Assembly (NCBI RefSeq): GCF_004209755.1
Contig: NZ_CP035913.1
Coordinates: forward strand, 372,001 to 436,000
Origin: Pseudoduganella lutea
GTDB taxonomy: Bacteria; Pseudomonadota; Gammaproteobacteria; Burkholderiales; Burkholderiaceae_D
DNA length: 64,000 bases
Reading direction: 5' to 3'
Shown here: positions 1 to 8,828 of the stretch, piece by piece
Layout: the number at the start of each line of letters is the position of its first letter
How positions within the stretch are numbered: position 1 is the stretch's first letter
Program-made: the position numbers and the translations under genes
The notes under the pieces: model-generated
Databases searched by the model: none
The model's input: the letters and a program-made list of their open reading frames with translations, nothing else
What the model was told of the DNA's origin: nothing

Positions 1-585
1 CATGCCGAAACCATCAGTCCCGCGAACATCGCCAGGGTCAAGGCGCTGGGTGGCGGTATCGCGCTCGACACCAAGATGGCGCTGCACGCCGACGGCTTCA
101 TCAAGACCCACGGCCGCGACAAGGCATTGCAGACGCCGCGCCTGCGCCAGCTGGTCGACAGCGGCATTCCCATGGCCATGACGACCGACGCCTTCCGGGC
201 GGCATCGTTCAATCCGTGGGTCGGCATCAGCTGGATGGTGTCGGGCAAGTCCGTCTCGGGGTCCGAGGTACTGGCCAGGGACAACCGCCTGTCGCGTGCC
301 GAAGCGCTCGGACTGTTTACGCGCAAGGCGGCGTGGTTCATGCATGCCGAATCGGAGCTGGGCATGATCGCGCCCGGCCAGCTTGCCGACTTCGCCGTGC
401 TGGACAAGGACTACTTCTCGGTACCGGAAGCCCAGATCGCATCGATCGTCTCGCTCCTGACCGTGATGGATGGCCGGGTGGTGTACGGTGCGCAGGACTA
501 CCAGTCGCTGTCGCCCGCGTTGCCCGCGATCCTGCCCGCCTGGTCGCCGATCGGGCACTTCGGCGGCTATCACCACGCCCGGTGA
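1..585 (+). CDS. Amidohydrolase family protein (3' part, start outside window)
   Basis: The reading frame is open from base 1 to a TGA at 583-585, so only the C-terminal ~194 residues are here. The segment MAMTTDAFRAASFNPWVGI, the later AAWFMHAESELGMIAPGQLADFAVLDKD and the closing strand VMDGRVVY are typical of the C-terminal half of YtcJ-like metal-dependent amidohydrolases (Amidohydro_3). In that family a late Asp binds the metal and a small beta domain closes the protein. The substrate cannot be told from this part. The next gene starts 17 bases downstream on the same strand, so the two are probably co-transcribed. The N-terminal metal ligands and any signal peptide lie outside the window. 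Confidence 0.85.
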   Translation, partial: HAETISPANIARVKALGGGIALDTKMALHADGFIKTHGRDKALQTPRLRQLVDSGIPMAMTTDAFRAASFNPWVGISWMVSGKSVSGSEVLARDNRLSRAEALGLFTRKAAWFMHAESELGMIAPGQLADFAVLDKDYFSVPEAQIASIVSLLTVMDGRVVYGAQDYQSLSPALPAILPAWSPIGHFGGYHHAR

Positions 586-602
586 GGCCGCCGCCACTTT
601 GG

Positions 603-1982
603 ATGCGCGTGCACGCGGCATGGCTGGGCGCTACCTTGCTGCTGGGCGCCGGCACCGCGCTGGCGCAGTTTCATCCACTGCGCTTCGACGACGATGCCGG
701 CGCCCAGCGCCAGCGATGCGGCGAGGATGACAAGGGTGCCGCATGCTGGAAGGACCGGCCGGTCGCCGCGCATCGACTGCTCTCCAATGTGCGCCTGTCT
801 GTCGGCGGCGACCTGCGCTTGCGCCACGAGTACGCCGACAATCCCCGCTACGGACTGGAGCGCCAGGACCGGTGGGGGGTGCTGATGCAGCGCGCGTCCG
901 TCTTCGCCGACCTGCGGTTCGGCCCGCACTGGCGCGCCTTCGCGCAGCTGGCCAGCTCCACCGCCAACGGCCGCGCCGCGGGCCCGTCCCCGGTCGACGA
1001 AAACCGGCTCGATCCCACCAACCTGTTTGTCGAATGGCAAGCGACCCGGGACGGCGCAGGCAGCTTCGGACTGCGTGCCGGCATCCAGGAGCTGCAGTTC
1101 GGCGCCGGGCGCGCGATCGACGCCCGCGAGGGCCCGAACGTACGGCGCAGTTTCGAGGCCGTCCGCGCGTATGCGACCGGTGGGCCCTGGCGTATCGACC
1201 TGTTCGCCGCGGCGCCACGGCTGAACCGCCAGGGCAGCTTCGATGACGCGCGTTCGTCGACCCAGGCGCTGCGCGGCATCTACGCGACCCGCACCGGCGC
1301 CCTCGCCTCCTGGGATGTCTACGCACTGCACTACGAAGACGCCACTGCGCGCTTCGACCAGGGCACGGCGCACGAACGCCGCTGGTCGCTCGGCACCCGG
1401 CTGTTCGGGCGCAGCGATGCCTGGGACTGGAACTGGGAACTGGCCATGCAGGGCGGACGTTTCGGCATCGCCAGGATCCACGCCTGGTCACTGGCCACGG
1501 ATACCGGCTACACGTTCAAGGGCGTGGCCGGCCAGCCACGTGCCGCGCTGCTGCTTGCCGTCGCCAGCGGCGACAAGGATCCCGGCGACGATCGCCTGGG
1601 CACCCTCAATCCCCTCTACCCGCGCGGCAATTACTTCGGCGACGAAGCGACGCTCGGGCCCCGGAACTTCTTCAACATTCACCCGCTGCTTACCTGGCGG
1701 CTCGCCCCGAAGCTACAGCTGAACGCCAGCCTCGACTTCTTCTGGCGCCACAGCACGCGCGACGGGGTGTATGCACCCAATGGCATGCTGATCCGGGGGG
1801 CCGGCGATAGCCGCGCCCGCTATGTGGCGACCATCGCATCGGTCGGCACCACCTGGACGCCTGCCCCTGGCTGGTCCGCAACGACAGTGCTGGCCTACGG
1901 CCGGCCTGGCGCGTTTCTGCGCGAAACGGGCGCCGGGGAGGCGCTGGGCTTCGTCAGCACCAGCGTCCAGTACCGCTTCTAG
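603..1982 (+). CDS. Alginate-export-type outer-membrane beta-barrel protein
   Basis: This is a 459-residue protein. The ATG at 603 was chosen because it begins a clean signal peptide (MRVHAAWLGATLLLGAGTALA, cleavage before QFHPL); the longer in-frame start runs back into the upstream gene. After the leader come alternating amphipathic strands (LSVGGDLRLRHEYADN, RASVFADLRFGPHWRAFAQL, FGLRAGIQELQFG), and the protein ends in an aromatic YRF, as outer-membrane barrels do. The pattern fits the alginate_exp family (AlgE-like), whose members are often generic porins rather than true alginate exporters. No alginate genes are nearby. Its partner is probably the amidohydrolase just upstream. Confidence 0.75.
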   Translation: MRVHAAWLGATLLLGAGTALAQFHPLRFDDDAGAQRQRCGEDDKGAACWKDRPVAAHRLLSNVRLSVGGDLRLRHEYADNPRYGLERQDRWGVLMQRASVFADLRFGPHWRAFAQLASSTANGRAAGPSPVDENRLDPTNLFVEWQATRDGAGSFGLRAGIQELQFGAGRAIDAREGPNVRRSFEAVRAYATGGPWRIDLFAAAPRLNRQGSFDDARSSTQALRGIYATRTGALASWDVYALHYEDATARFDQGTAHERRWSLGTRLFGRSDAWDWNWELAMQGGRFGIARIHAWSLATDTGYTFKGVAGQPRAALLLAVASGDKDPGDDRLGTLNPLYPRGNYFGDEATLGPRNFFNIHPLLTWRLAPKLQLNASLDFFWRHSTRDGVYAPNGMLIRGAGDSRARYVATIASVGTTWTPAPGWSATTVLAYGRPGAFLRETGAGEALGFVSTSVQYRF

Positions 1983-2004
1983 ACGACCTGGGCAACGGCA
2001 CGCA

Positions 2005-2907
2005 CTAGCCGCGAAACACCGGAATACTGCCGCCGGCGTTGCGGCGATCGCCCGCCTCCAGCAACAGCAGCCGGAGGCGTTCGATGTTCCCCTCCCCCGC
2101 TGCCAGGGATTCGGCCGACGTGTGTACCGAATAATTTCCCAAGTGGAGATCGTGCGGATGGGGCGCAGCGGACCCGATGACGAACAATGTATCGCTGGCG
2201 CACCCTGCCTCCAGCGTGATCGGCTGCGCCGATTGCTCGAACACCAGCATTTCTCCCGCGCCCGCCCGTGTTTCGCCTGTCAGCATGCCGCTGGCGACGG
2301 CGAGCCAGGCCACCGGCTGGGTTTCGGGCGGCGTGAATGTCCAGGTCGTTCCCGCGGCAAGCTTCACCAGCAGGTAGGTGACTCCATCGGGCGAACGTGC
2401 CGGGCTGCGCGCTCCCTCGTAGCTGCCAAGGATGACGCGTGCCGGACCCGCGCCGGGAACGTGTTGCGCTTCCACGTACTGGCTGTCGGCAGGCGAGTGC
2501 TCGAGTTCGGGCGGCAGGGCAATCCACAGCTGGAATCCCCGGGCTCTCGGCGACGTGCCACCCGACAGTTCCTTGCCGTGCCATACCCCGTTGCCGGCAC
2601 ACATCCATTCAAAGCCGCCGAACCCGAGGTGGCCGGTACCATCCGCCGGGTCGTCGAAACGCAGGTCGCCCTCGACGACGACGGTGATCGTCGCCAGTCC
2701 CGAGTGGGGATGGATCGTCAGTCCGCCACGCGGGTCGTGCAGGTCCAGGTCGAACAGGTCGAGAAAGACAAAGGGCTTGAGCACGTGGCCGAGGTCCGAT
2801 GGGCTCATCAGGCGGGTGATGGGGCCGTGCGTGATGCCGTGGGTCCGGTGGGTCACGCTGCGCCGGTTGGTGGTCGAAGATACTGGAAGTTCACTGACTG
2901 GGTGCAT
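2005..2907 (-). CDS. Pirin family protein
   Basis: This is a 300-residue bicupin. The start at 2907 is supported by AAGGA six bases upstream. The N-terminal cupin carries the pirin signature: FVFLDLFDLD, then the metal-ligand run TIHPHSGLATITVVVEGD (His residues of the first cupin motif) and a later FEWMCAGNGVWHGKE. Pirins bind Fe(II) or other metals and act as quercetinase-like dioxygenases or redox-responsive co-regulators. The role here is not known. The gene follows a LysR-type regulator on the same strand after 178 bases, a common arrangement for stress-responsive pirins. It converges on the alginate-export-type gene. Confidence 0.88.
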   Translation of the reverse strand: MHPVSELPVSSTTNRRSVTHRTHGITHGPITRLMSPSDLGHVLKPFVFLDLFDLDLHDPRGGLTIHPHSGLATITVVVEGDLRFDDPADGTGHLGFGGFEWMCAGNGVWHGKELSGGTSPRARGFQLWIALPPELEHSPADSQYVEAQHVPGAGPARVILGSYEGARSPARSPDGVTYLLVKLAAGTTWTFTPPETQPVAWLAVASGMLTGETRAGAGEMLVFEQSAQPITLEAGCASDTLFVIGSAAPHPHDLHLGNYSVHTSAESLAAGEGNIERLRLLLLEAGDRRNAGGSIPVFRG

Positions 2908-3085
2908 GAGGGTTCCTTGGAAGAGTGGCGCGTCGCCGCTGCTGTGGATAGTGGGCCGGCGGATGCGGCGCGCTGGGCAAAAATATAGCTGGCCTGCCTC
3001 CTCCGGGGTAGTTGCAGCCACGGTGCAGCCATGTCGCGGCAAGCGCAACACCGCCCTCGCCCAGGAGCCCGCCAGCCGGCGCGGA

Positions 3086-3982
3086 TCAACCGAGCGCGCC
3101 ACCCGTGGCCGGCGGCAGCTGTTCGAAATACTCGATCAGCAGCTCGGCCAGGACCCGGATCTTCCTGGCCGGATGCTGGCCCGGCGGCCGGAGCACGTAG
3201 GCACCCGCGGGTGGCGGGGGATACCGCGTCATGACGGGGACGAGTGCGCCGGTGCTCACGTATTGATGGGTAAGGGGGTTGGGGAGATAGGCGATGCCCA
3301 GCCCGGCCGCGGCGGCGGCGGCCAGCGCCACGCCGTTATCCGCCTTGAAACGGCCCTGCGGACGAATCGTGACGATGTCGTCGCCATCCATGAAGTTCCA
3401 CGACTCGGTGCCCTGCATGAGCGCTTCGTGCCCGAGCAATTCGGCCGGTGTGTCCGGCGCCCCGTGGGCCTCGATATAGCCGGGGCTGGCCACGGTCGCC
3501 CCGTAGATCGGCCCGACCTTGCGCGCCACCATATTGGAATCCGGCAGCCAGCCGACGCGGATCGCGCAATCGTAGCCATCCTTGATGAGATCGACCACCT
3601 GGTCGCTGTAGCAGGTATGGATGTGCAGCTGCGGGTGGCGTCGCGCCATTTCCGCCAGGACGGGCGCGAAATGGGTGGGCCCGAAGGTCAACGGCGCCGC
3701 AATGCGCAGGCGCCCCTGGAGTTCCCCCGCTGGCGAGAGCATTTCCCTGGCCAGGCCGATCTCGGCACAGGCCTTGGCCGCGTGGTCGCGGAACATGGCG
3801 CCCGCTTCCGTGAGCGCCGCGCCACGGGTCGTGCGCGACAGCAGTTGCACACCCAGGTGGCTTTCGAGGCGGGCGAGCCGCCGGCTTACGATCGACTTGG
3901 AAACGCCGAGCCGTAGCGCGGCGGGCGAAATGCCACCGGCATCGGCAACTTCCACGAATGTCTGCAATTCTTCGATATCCAA
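3086..3982 (-). CDS. LysR family transcriptional regulator
   Basis: This is a 298-residue LysR protein of normal length. The N-terminal winged helix-turn-helix (MDIEELQTFVEVADAGGIS, SKSIVSRRLARLESHLGVQL) is followed by a linker and the type-2 periplasmic-binding-like effector domain (GRLRIAAPLTFGPTHFAPVL, GYDCAIRVGWLPDSNMVARK). It belongs to the DsdA/CrgA-like subgroup that often controls neighbouring oxidoreductase or hydrolase genes. It lies upstream of the pirin gene and divergent from the AraC gene, with 274 bases between. Target and effector are unknown. Confidence 0.9.
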   Translation of the reverse strand: MDIEELQTFVEVADAGGISPAALRLGVSKSIVSRRLARLESHLGVQLLSRTTRGAALTEAGAMFRDHAAKACAEIGLAREMLSPAGELQGRLRIAAPLTFGPTHFAPVLAEMARRHPQLHIHTCYSDQVVDLIKDGYDCAIRVGWLPDSNMVARKVGPIYGATVASPGYIEAHGAPDTPAELLGHEALMQGTESWNFMDGDDIVTIRPQGRFKADNGVALAAAAAAGLGIAYLPNPLTHQYVSTGALVPVMTRYPPPPAGAYVLRPPGQHPARKIRVLAELLIEYFEQLPPATGGALG

Positions 3983-4256
3983 TTTCTTCAGCCCCCGGGT
4001 CTGGCAACGATTGATCGTGGTACGTCCATGCTGGCATCATGCCGCAAGGTGGTGGTTTATCTGAACGCTATTTCGGCGCCGCCGGCTGGTGCAAGGACTC
4101 GGGGACGATCGCCGTGTTGCGCAATACGCGACACAGCGTGCCGGCACATGGCACTACCGGTGCGGGAAGCGGAACACGAAAATTATGTTTCCGGCAACGC
4201 CAGCTTTCGCACGCGTCCGGTACAACCCAGCCACTCACCGATGAAGGATGCCGACA

Positions 4257-5270
4257 ATGACCTGTTATGACGGCCGAGACTCCCTTCTGGCCGAACCCGG
4301 CCATTGCACGCGAGGCGTGCCGCCCGGCTTCGGCGCGCGCCGCGTTTTCCCCGACGAGGCGACCATACCTGGAGAATGCCTTTCTCCAGTGCCTCTCGCG
4401 GCAAACCGGGACACCCTGCCGGAGAACCTGTTCAACGTGGCGAGCGTCGATCGCACCTGGAATGGTGTCGACGTCGTGATCACCGAGTTCTTCGGTACCG
4501 GAAGGGTATTGCACCGGCTGGAGCACGCCGACCAGTCGCGGCTGGGCATGCTCCTTGATGAAGTCGGCGAAGGCCGCAGCGAGCCGCGGCTGCGCGGCGA
4601 TCTGCCCTGTCCGATCGACCACAAACCGCGCCAGATGTGCTTCACGCCCGCCGGCACCGAGCTGTGGGGATACAGCGACGACGTTCGCTATGTCCGGGAT
4701 ATCAACCTGTGCTTCGACATCGGCGCGCTCGCCGAGCGCTGCGCGATCGACGGACGGCACGGCCTTGCAGCCGAGCCGCGGCACCGGTTCACCGACGATG
4801 GCATCTACATGCTCCTCAATCTGCTGGCGGACGCGGTGCGCGATCCGGATCCGTCCGCGCAGCTGTATGGCGACGCACTGGTGACCTCGATCGGCATCCG
4901 TCTCCTTCGCGGCAACCGGTCGCCTGCCAGGGGTCCGGCCAAATTGTCACCGTTGCAGCTGAGCGATGCGCTGGGCTTCCTGGAAACAAGCCTCCCTTCC
5001 AGGGTGGAGCTGGCCACGCTGGCGAACCTTGCCGGGCTGTCGCAATCCCATTACCACCGGGCCTTCAAGGCCTCCACCGGCCTGGCGCCCTACCAGTGGC
5101 AGCTGCAGGCGCGCATTGCCCGAGCCAAGGCGCTGCTGCTCGAGACCCGCGGGTCGCTCGAGGATGTGGCCGAAGCTACCGGTTTTGCGGACGCCGTGCA
5201 CTTCGGCCGGACGTTCCGCAAGCTGACAGGCGCGACACCGTCAGCCTGGCGCAGGGATCGTCTCGGCTGA
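4257..5270 (+). CDS. AraC family transcriptional regulator
   Basis: This is a 337-residue regulator. I place the start at 4257 because AAGGA at 4244-4248 sits eight bases upstream; an in-frame ATG at 4248 overlaps that Shine-Dalgarno. The C-terminal ~100 residues form the two HTH motifs of AraC/XylS proteins (RVELATLANLAGLSQSHYHR, then GSLEDVAEATGFADAVHFGR with the final FRKLTGATPSAWR). The N-terminal two thirds have no recognisable cupin motif and probably sense a ligand. The downstream convergent gene is an isochorismatase-like hydrolase. The divergent neighbour is a LysR regulator. Confidence 0.88.
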   Translation: MTCYDGRDSLLAEPGHCTRGVPPGFGARRVFPDEATIPGECLSPVPLAANRDTLPENLFNVASVDRTWNGVDVVITEFFGTGRVLHRLEHADQSRLGMLLDEVGEGRSEPRLRGDLPCPIDHKPRQMCFTPAGTELWGYSDDVRYVRDINLCFDIGALAERCAIDGRHGLAAEPRHRFTDDGIYMLLNLLADAVRDPDPSAQLYGDALVTSIGIRLLRGNRSPARGPAKLSPLQLSDALGFLETSLPSRVELATLANLAGLSQSHYHRAFKASTGLAPYQWQLQARIARAKALLLETRGSLEDVAEATGFADAVHFGRTFRKLTGATPSAWRRDRLG

Positions 5271-5295
5271 GCCCGGCCCGGCCCGGTCCGGCTCA
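5268..5295. terminator. Possible shared hairpin between convergent genes
   Basis: TGAGCC and GGCTCA flank a GC-rich run made of repeated CCCGG units. The left arm overlaps the AraC stop and the right arm overlaps the hydrolase stop. It has no clear T-run, so a terminator role is only plausible. Confidence 0.3.
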
Positions 5296-5934
5296 GGCCC
5301 GCGCCGCCGTCTGCAGCAGTTGCAGTTCCCAGGCAAACGCAACACCGCTCGCGCCGCCGTGCTCCAGCACGACGTTCGAGAGCTCGGCGGCGGTTTCCTC
5401 GCGTGCCCAGTCGCGCTGCCACTCGGAGATGACCGCCATCCAGGTGATCGGCACGGCGCCGGCCTGCACCAGCCGGCGCACGGCCATGTCGTGCGCCTCG
5501 GTCGACACCCCGCCCGACGCATCGGTCACGATGAACACGTCGTAGCCTTCGCCCAGCGCCTGGATCGCCGGCATGGCAAGGCAGATCTCGGTCCACAGCG
5601 CCGCCAGGATGAGCTGCTTGCGGCCGCTCCTTTTCACGACGTCGGTGACATTGGGGTCTTGCCAGGTGTTGATGAAGGTACGGTTGATCGGCCTCTGGTC
5701 GGGGAACACATCCTGCAATCCCTTGATCAGGTTGCCGCCGCGCTCTTCGATCACCGTGGTCAGGATGGTCGGGACGCCAAAGACCTTCGTGGCCTTGGCC
5801 AGGCCGACGACGTTGTTGACGATCATGGTCGGCTCATGGCTGTGCAGGTTCGCGAACTGGTAAGGCTGGTGGTCGATGAGCACGACGATGCTGTCTTCGG
5901 GACGAAGCAGTGCGGGAAGACCGGTCTTTGACAT
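5293..5934 (-). CDS. Isochorismatase-like cysteine hydrolase (YcaC type)
   Basis: This is a 213-residue cytoplasmic alpha/beta hydrolase. The start at 5934 has AAGGAG seven bases upstream. The catalytic Asp lies in VVLIDHQPYQFAN (Asp21) and the nucleophilic Cys in WTEICLAMPA (Cys118), followed by the conserved GYDVFIVTDASGG. The length and the RDWARE segment match the YcaC subgroup, whose physiological substrates are mostly unknown. Its only close neighbour is the convergent AraC regulator. A long non-coding stretch separates it from the divergent chemoreceptor gene. Confidence 0.85.
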   Translation of the reverse strand: MSKTGLPALLRPEDSIVVLIDHQPYQFANLHSHEPTMIVNNVVGLAKATKVFGVPTILTTVIEERGGNLIKGLQDVFPDQRPINRTFINTWQDPNVTDVVKRSGRKQLILAALWTEICLAMPAIQALGEGYDVFIVTDASGGVSTEAHDMAVRRLVQAGAVPITWMAVISEWQRDWAREETAAELSNVVLEHGGASGVAFAWELQLLQTAARA

Positions 5935-6434
5935 GGAAAGCTCCTTGAGGATGTGGCACTCGTGCGCCGTTGCGGGAAGCCTGGGTCCAGGCGGTGGCGC
6001 CTGTCCGTGACGAAAAGATGGTGCCATGGCAAGGCGCGCGTGGCACTGACCCGTCTTGCGCTGGATAGTCTGAATTGATCACGGGACGCTCGCAGTGGGC
6101 ACCCGAGATTCCGTGCAACCGCTCGGCCTGCTGCGCGGCATGGCGTTTCCGGCATCCGCAAGGAAAGAAGATGTAGCCTGTTAGCAACTATCGATGCAAT
6201 CAACGAAACCAGGCCCCTGGAATGACGCTACAATCGGCGCTCCCGCATGTGATTCGCGCGGCTGCAGATCCCCTATCCGCATTTGCCACCGTCCGATGAG
6301 GAACCCCGTTCCGCATGTGCCGCCACGACGCGGCAACCATCGCCTGGCCCCGAATTCGCCGAACATCGTCCACCGTTTCAGCTTGCCATCGCCGCGTCCC
6401 GCCACGGGTCTCTTCCATGCAAGCGGAGTCCAAC
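5935..6434. other. 500-base intergenic region, no gene seen
   Basis: This region lies between the divergent isochorismatase-like gene and the first chemoreceptor gene. It should hold both promoters. The short open frames here have arginine- and proline-rich compositions typical of antisense or intergenic GC-rich sequence and no good ribosome sites. I saw no convincing hairpin, RNA gene or sigma-54 site. Confidence 0.5.
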
Positions 6435-7883
6435 ATGATCAACCGAACCGATCCATTGCAGGCAATCGCTGTCCAGGCCGACAAGATGATGCTGTGCGTC
6501 CTGTGGGCACTGCAGGTGTTCTCGCTGGCGCTGGCCGGCCTGAACGATACCCTCGGCATCGCGCTGGGCATCGGCCTCGTGGCCGCCGGCCTGCCTACTT
6601 TGCTGTTCGTCTACGCGCCGGGATCGCTGGCCACGCGCTGCGCCGTTGCGGTCGCGGTGATGGTGTTCGCCGCGCTCAATATCCACCAAGGCGCCGGCCT
6701 GACCGAACTGCACTTCGGCATCTTCGTCTACCTGGCCTTCCTGCTTGCCTACCGCGACTGGCGCCCGATCGTGCTGGCCGCCGCGGTGATCGCGATCCAC
6801 CACCTGTCGTTCCATTACCTGCAGGAGTTGAATTACGGCGTGATGTGTTTCACGCGCCCGCAACTGTCGACCGTCTTCATCCATGCCGCCTACGTGGTGG
6901 TGGAATCGGCGGTCCTGATTTTCCTGGCAACGATCCTGCGCCGCGCGGCTTACCAGGCCGGCGAACTGGAAAGCATCGTGTCGGCGCTCGCCGATATCGA
7001 AGGCCGGATCGACCTGTCGGTTCCCGCTGCCAATCCCCGCAGCCGGCTGGCCCGGTCACTGGTGCACATGCTGGTCACGATGCGGGAGACCATTGCAGGC
7101 GTACGCGATGGCGCCGCGACCATTGCCGGTGCGTCGGGCGAAATCGCCGAGGGCAATGCAGAACTGTCGCGGCGCACGGAGCACCAGGCCAGCAGCGTCG
7201 AAACGACGGCGTCCGCGATGGCGCGTCTTGCCGCGACGGTCCGCCAGAATGCCGAAAGCGCGCGCAATGCCAATGAGCTCGCACAGGCGGCATCCGCCGT
7301 CGCGATCAAGGGCGGCGAAGCGGTCAAGGAAGTGGTCAACACCATGGGCGACATCAACGCCTCGTCGCGCCAGATCGTGGACATCATCAGCGTCATCGAC
7401 GGCATCGCCTTCCAGACGAACATCCTTGCGCTGAACGCCGCCGTGGAGGCGGCGCGCGCGGGCGAACAGGGGCGCGGCTTCGCCGTGGTCGCGGCCGAAG
7501 TGCGCAACCTTGCACACCGGTCCGCATCGGCGGCCAAGGAAATCAACGCGCTGATCACCAATACCGTGCGCACGGTGGAAGGCGGCACCCAGATGATCGA
7601 CAAGGCGGGAACGACGATGCTCGAAGTGGTGGAAAGCGTGCAGCGCGTGACGGCGATCATGTCCGAGATCAGTACCGCCAACCAGGACCAGAACGAAGGC
7701 ATCGAACGCATCAATCATGCAATCATCGATTTCGGCGAGAACACGCAGCACAACGCCGCGCTGGTCGAAGAAGACGCCGCCGCGGCCGAAGCACTGGCGG
7801 ATCAGGCGCGACACCTGAACCACCTGGTGGCCGCATTCAAGCTGGAGGCGGGTCTCCCTGCCAGTGCGGCCAGCCCACGCTGA
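6435..7883 (+). CDS. Methyl-accepting chemotaxis protein with polytopic membrane N-terminus
   Basis: This is a 482-residue receptor. The start at 6435 has CGGAG seven bases upstream; longer in-frame starts lack one. The first ~190 residues are a series of about six hydrophobic helices with short loops (LWALQVFSLALAGL, TRCAVAVAVMVFAAL, FGIFVYLAFLLAYRDW). There is no large periplasmic sensor domain, so sensing is likely within or near the membrane. The cytoplasmic signalling domain is complete, with the hairpin tip [20 protein letters not shown] intact and adaptation-type helices on both sides. No CheB/CheR-tethering pentapeptide is seen at the C-terminus. Confidence 0.9.
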   Translation: MINRTDPLQAIAVQADKMMLCVLWALQVFSLALAGLNDTLGIALGIGLVAAGLPTLLFVYAPGSLATRCAVAVAVMVFAALNIHQGAGLTELHFGIFVYLAFLLAYRDWRPIVLAAAVIAIHHLSFHYLQELNYGVMCFTRPQLSTVFIHAAYVVVESAVLIFLATILRRAAYQAGELESIVSALADIEGRIDLSVPAANPRSRLARSLVHMLVTMRETIAGVRDGAATIAGASGEIAEGNAELSRRTEHQASSVETTASAMARLAATVRQNAESARNANELAQAASAVAIKGGEAVKEVVNTMGDINASSRQIVDIISVIDGIAFQTNILALNAAVEAARAGEQGRGFAVVAAEVRNLAHRSASAAKEINALITNTVRTVEGGTQMIDKAGTTMLEVVESVQRVTAIMSEISTANQDQNEGIERINHAIIDFGENTQHNAALVEEDAAAAEALADQARHLNHLVAAFKLEAGLPASAASPR

Positions 7884-7894
7884 TGCAGGCCTGT

Positions 7895-7946
7895 CGCCGC
7901 GCCGCATGACGGCGCGGCGCGCACCATCATGCGGCGGGCCCGCCGC
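7895..7946. terminator. Twin GC hairpins between convergent genes
   Basis: CGCCGCGCCG (7895-7904) and CGGCGCGGCG (7910-7919) form a perfect 10-bp stem with loop CATGA. A second perfect palindrome, GCGGCGGGCCCGCCGC, follows at 7931-7946. Both lie between the chemoreceptor stop and the convergent Rieske stop. There is no T-run, so this would be an atypical bidirectional terminator. Confidence 0.45.
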
Positions 7947-7965
7947 CCGTGTTCATGCATCTACT

Positions 7966-8391
7966 TCATGCTTGTCCCGTCCCGCCCGTGGACGGGACAT
8001 GAATTTCGTTGCCGATGACGACCAGCGCCACCGCGCGCAAGCCCTGGCCCAGGCACGGGCCGAGCGTGCAGATGCCGGTGGCGATGTCGAACTGCGCGCC
8101 ATGCGCGGCACAGACGATGCGCGTGCCGTCGCCATTCAGGTAGGCGTCCTTGCGCCATGCCATCGGGGTATCGCCGTAGTGGGGGCAGGCGTCGCGCCAG
8201 CCATGCACGCGGCCACCCTGCCGCACGACGAGTATCGTGTCCCTGCCCTCGCCCCAGGGATCGAAGCCGCGCGACGCGCCGTCCGGTATGTCGTCCAGGC
8301 GGCAAAGGAACACGGCGGCGCCGCTGCCGGTCGCTCCCGACGCGGATGACGTCGCGGCCTGCCCACCCTCTTGTAACCCTTCGTACTGCAT
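7966..8391 (-). CDS. Small Rieske [2Fe-2S] ferredoxin-like protein
   Basis: This is a 141-residue protein. GGAGG seven bases before 8391 fixes the start. Residues ~27-133 form a Rieske fold with both cluster motifs: Cys69-Pro-His71 (ACPHYGDTPM) and Cys94-Ala-Ala-His97 (VCAAHGAQFDIATG). These give two Cys and two His ligands for a [2Fe-2S] cluster. There is no transmembrane anchor and no oxygenase catalytic domain, so it resembles the ferredoxin component or the stand-alone NirD-like Rieske proteins. No partner oxygenase or reductase is adjacent. The electron acceptor is unknown. Confidence 0.85.
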   Translation of the reverse strand: MQYEGLQEGGQAATSSASGATGSGAAVFLCRLDDIPDGASRGFDPWGEGRDTILVVRQGGRVHGWRDACPHYGDTPMAWRKDAYLNGDGTRIVCAAHGAQFDIATGICTLGPCLGQGLRAVALVVIGNEIHVPSTGGTGQA

Positions 8392-8828
8392 GCGTTTGCC
8401 TCCGGAATGACGCGCCGGTTCCGCGGCCCTTCGATTGAACGGGACAAACCGGCGCCCGGACGATCTTATCGAAGCCGCCTGCTTTTTCCCAGGTAGTTGC
8501 CTTTGTTCGCCGATGGATTGTGTGGATAGCTCGTATCCACGAATCCGATGCGCGACCACGCGCGCGCCGGACCAGCCTCGGTACAGCCGGCGCCCGCGGA
8601 CCGGTGCAGGCCAACCCATCGCCCTGGCGGATACCTGCAATCGAAAGGTCCGACTTGTGACGGTCGGGCGCCACCGCTAAATTGAGGAGCCGTTACCAAT
8701 ACAAGGGCAATCGTCTTGCGGCCGCCATGGCTGCGTGAGCGGTGAGCGGATCGTTCCGGACAGCCAGCGCATCGGCGCGAACTTGCCGGTGCATCCGCCT
8801 GGACAGCCCAAAAATCAAGGAGACAATC
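8392..8828. other. 437-base intergenic region, no gene seen
   Basis: This is the divergent promoter region of the Rieske and MFS genes. The open frames present lack Shine-Dalgarno sequences and recognisable protein composition. I saw no RNA gene or strong repeat. Confidence 0.45.

Noticed and set aside
216..602. N-terminal extension of the alginate-export-type protein
   Set aside because: The extension overlaps the amidohydrolase frame and would place the signal peptide far inside the protein; the ATG at 603 is better.
6041..6059. Possible sigma-54 promoter (TGGCAC...TTGC)
   Set aside because: The GG and GC elements are 14 bases apart instead of 10, so it does not fit the -24/-12 geometry.
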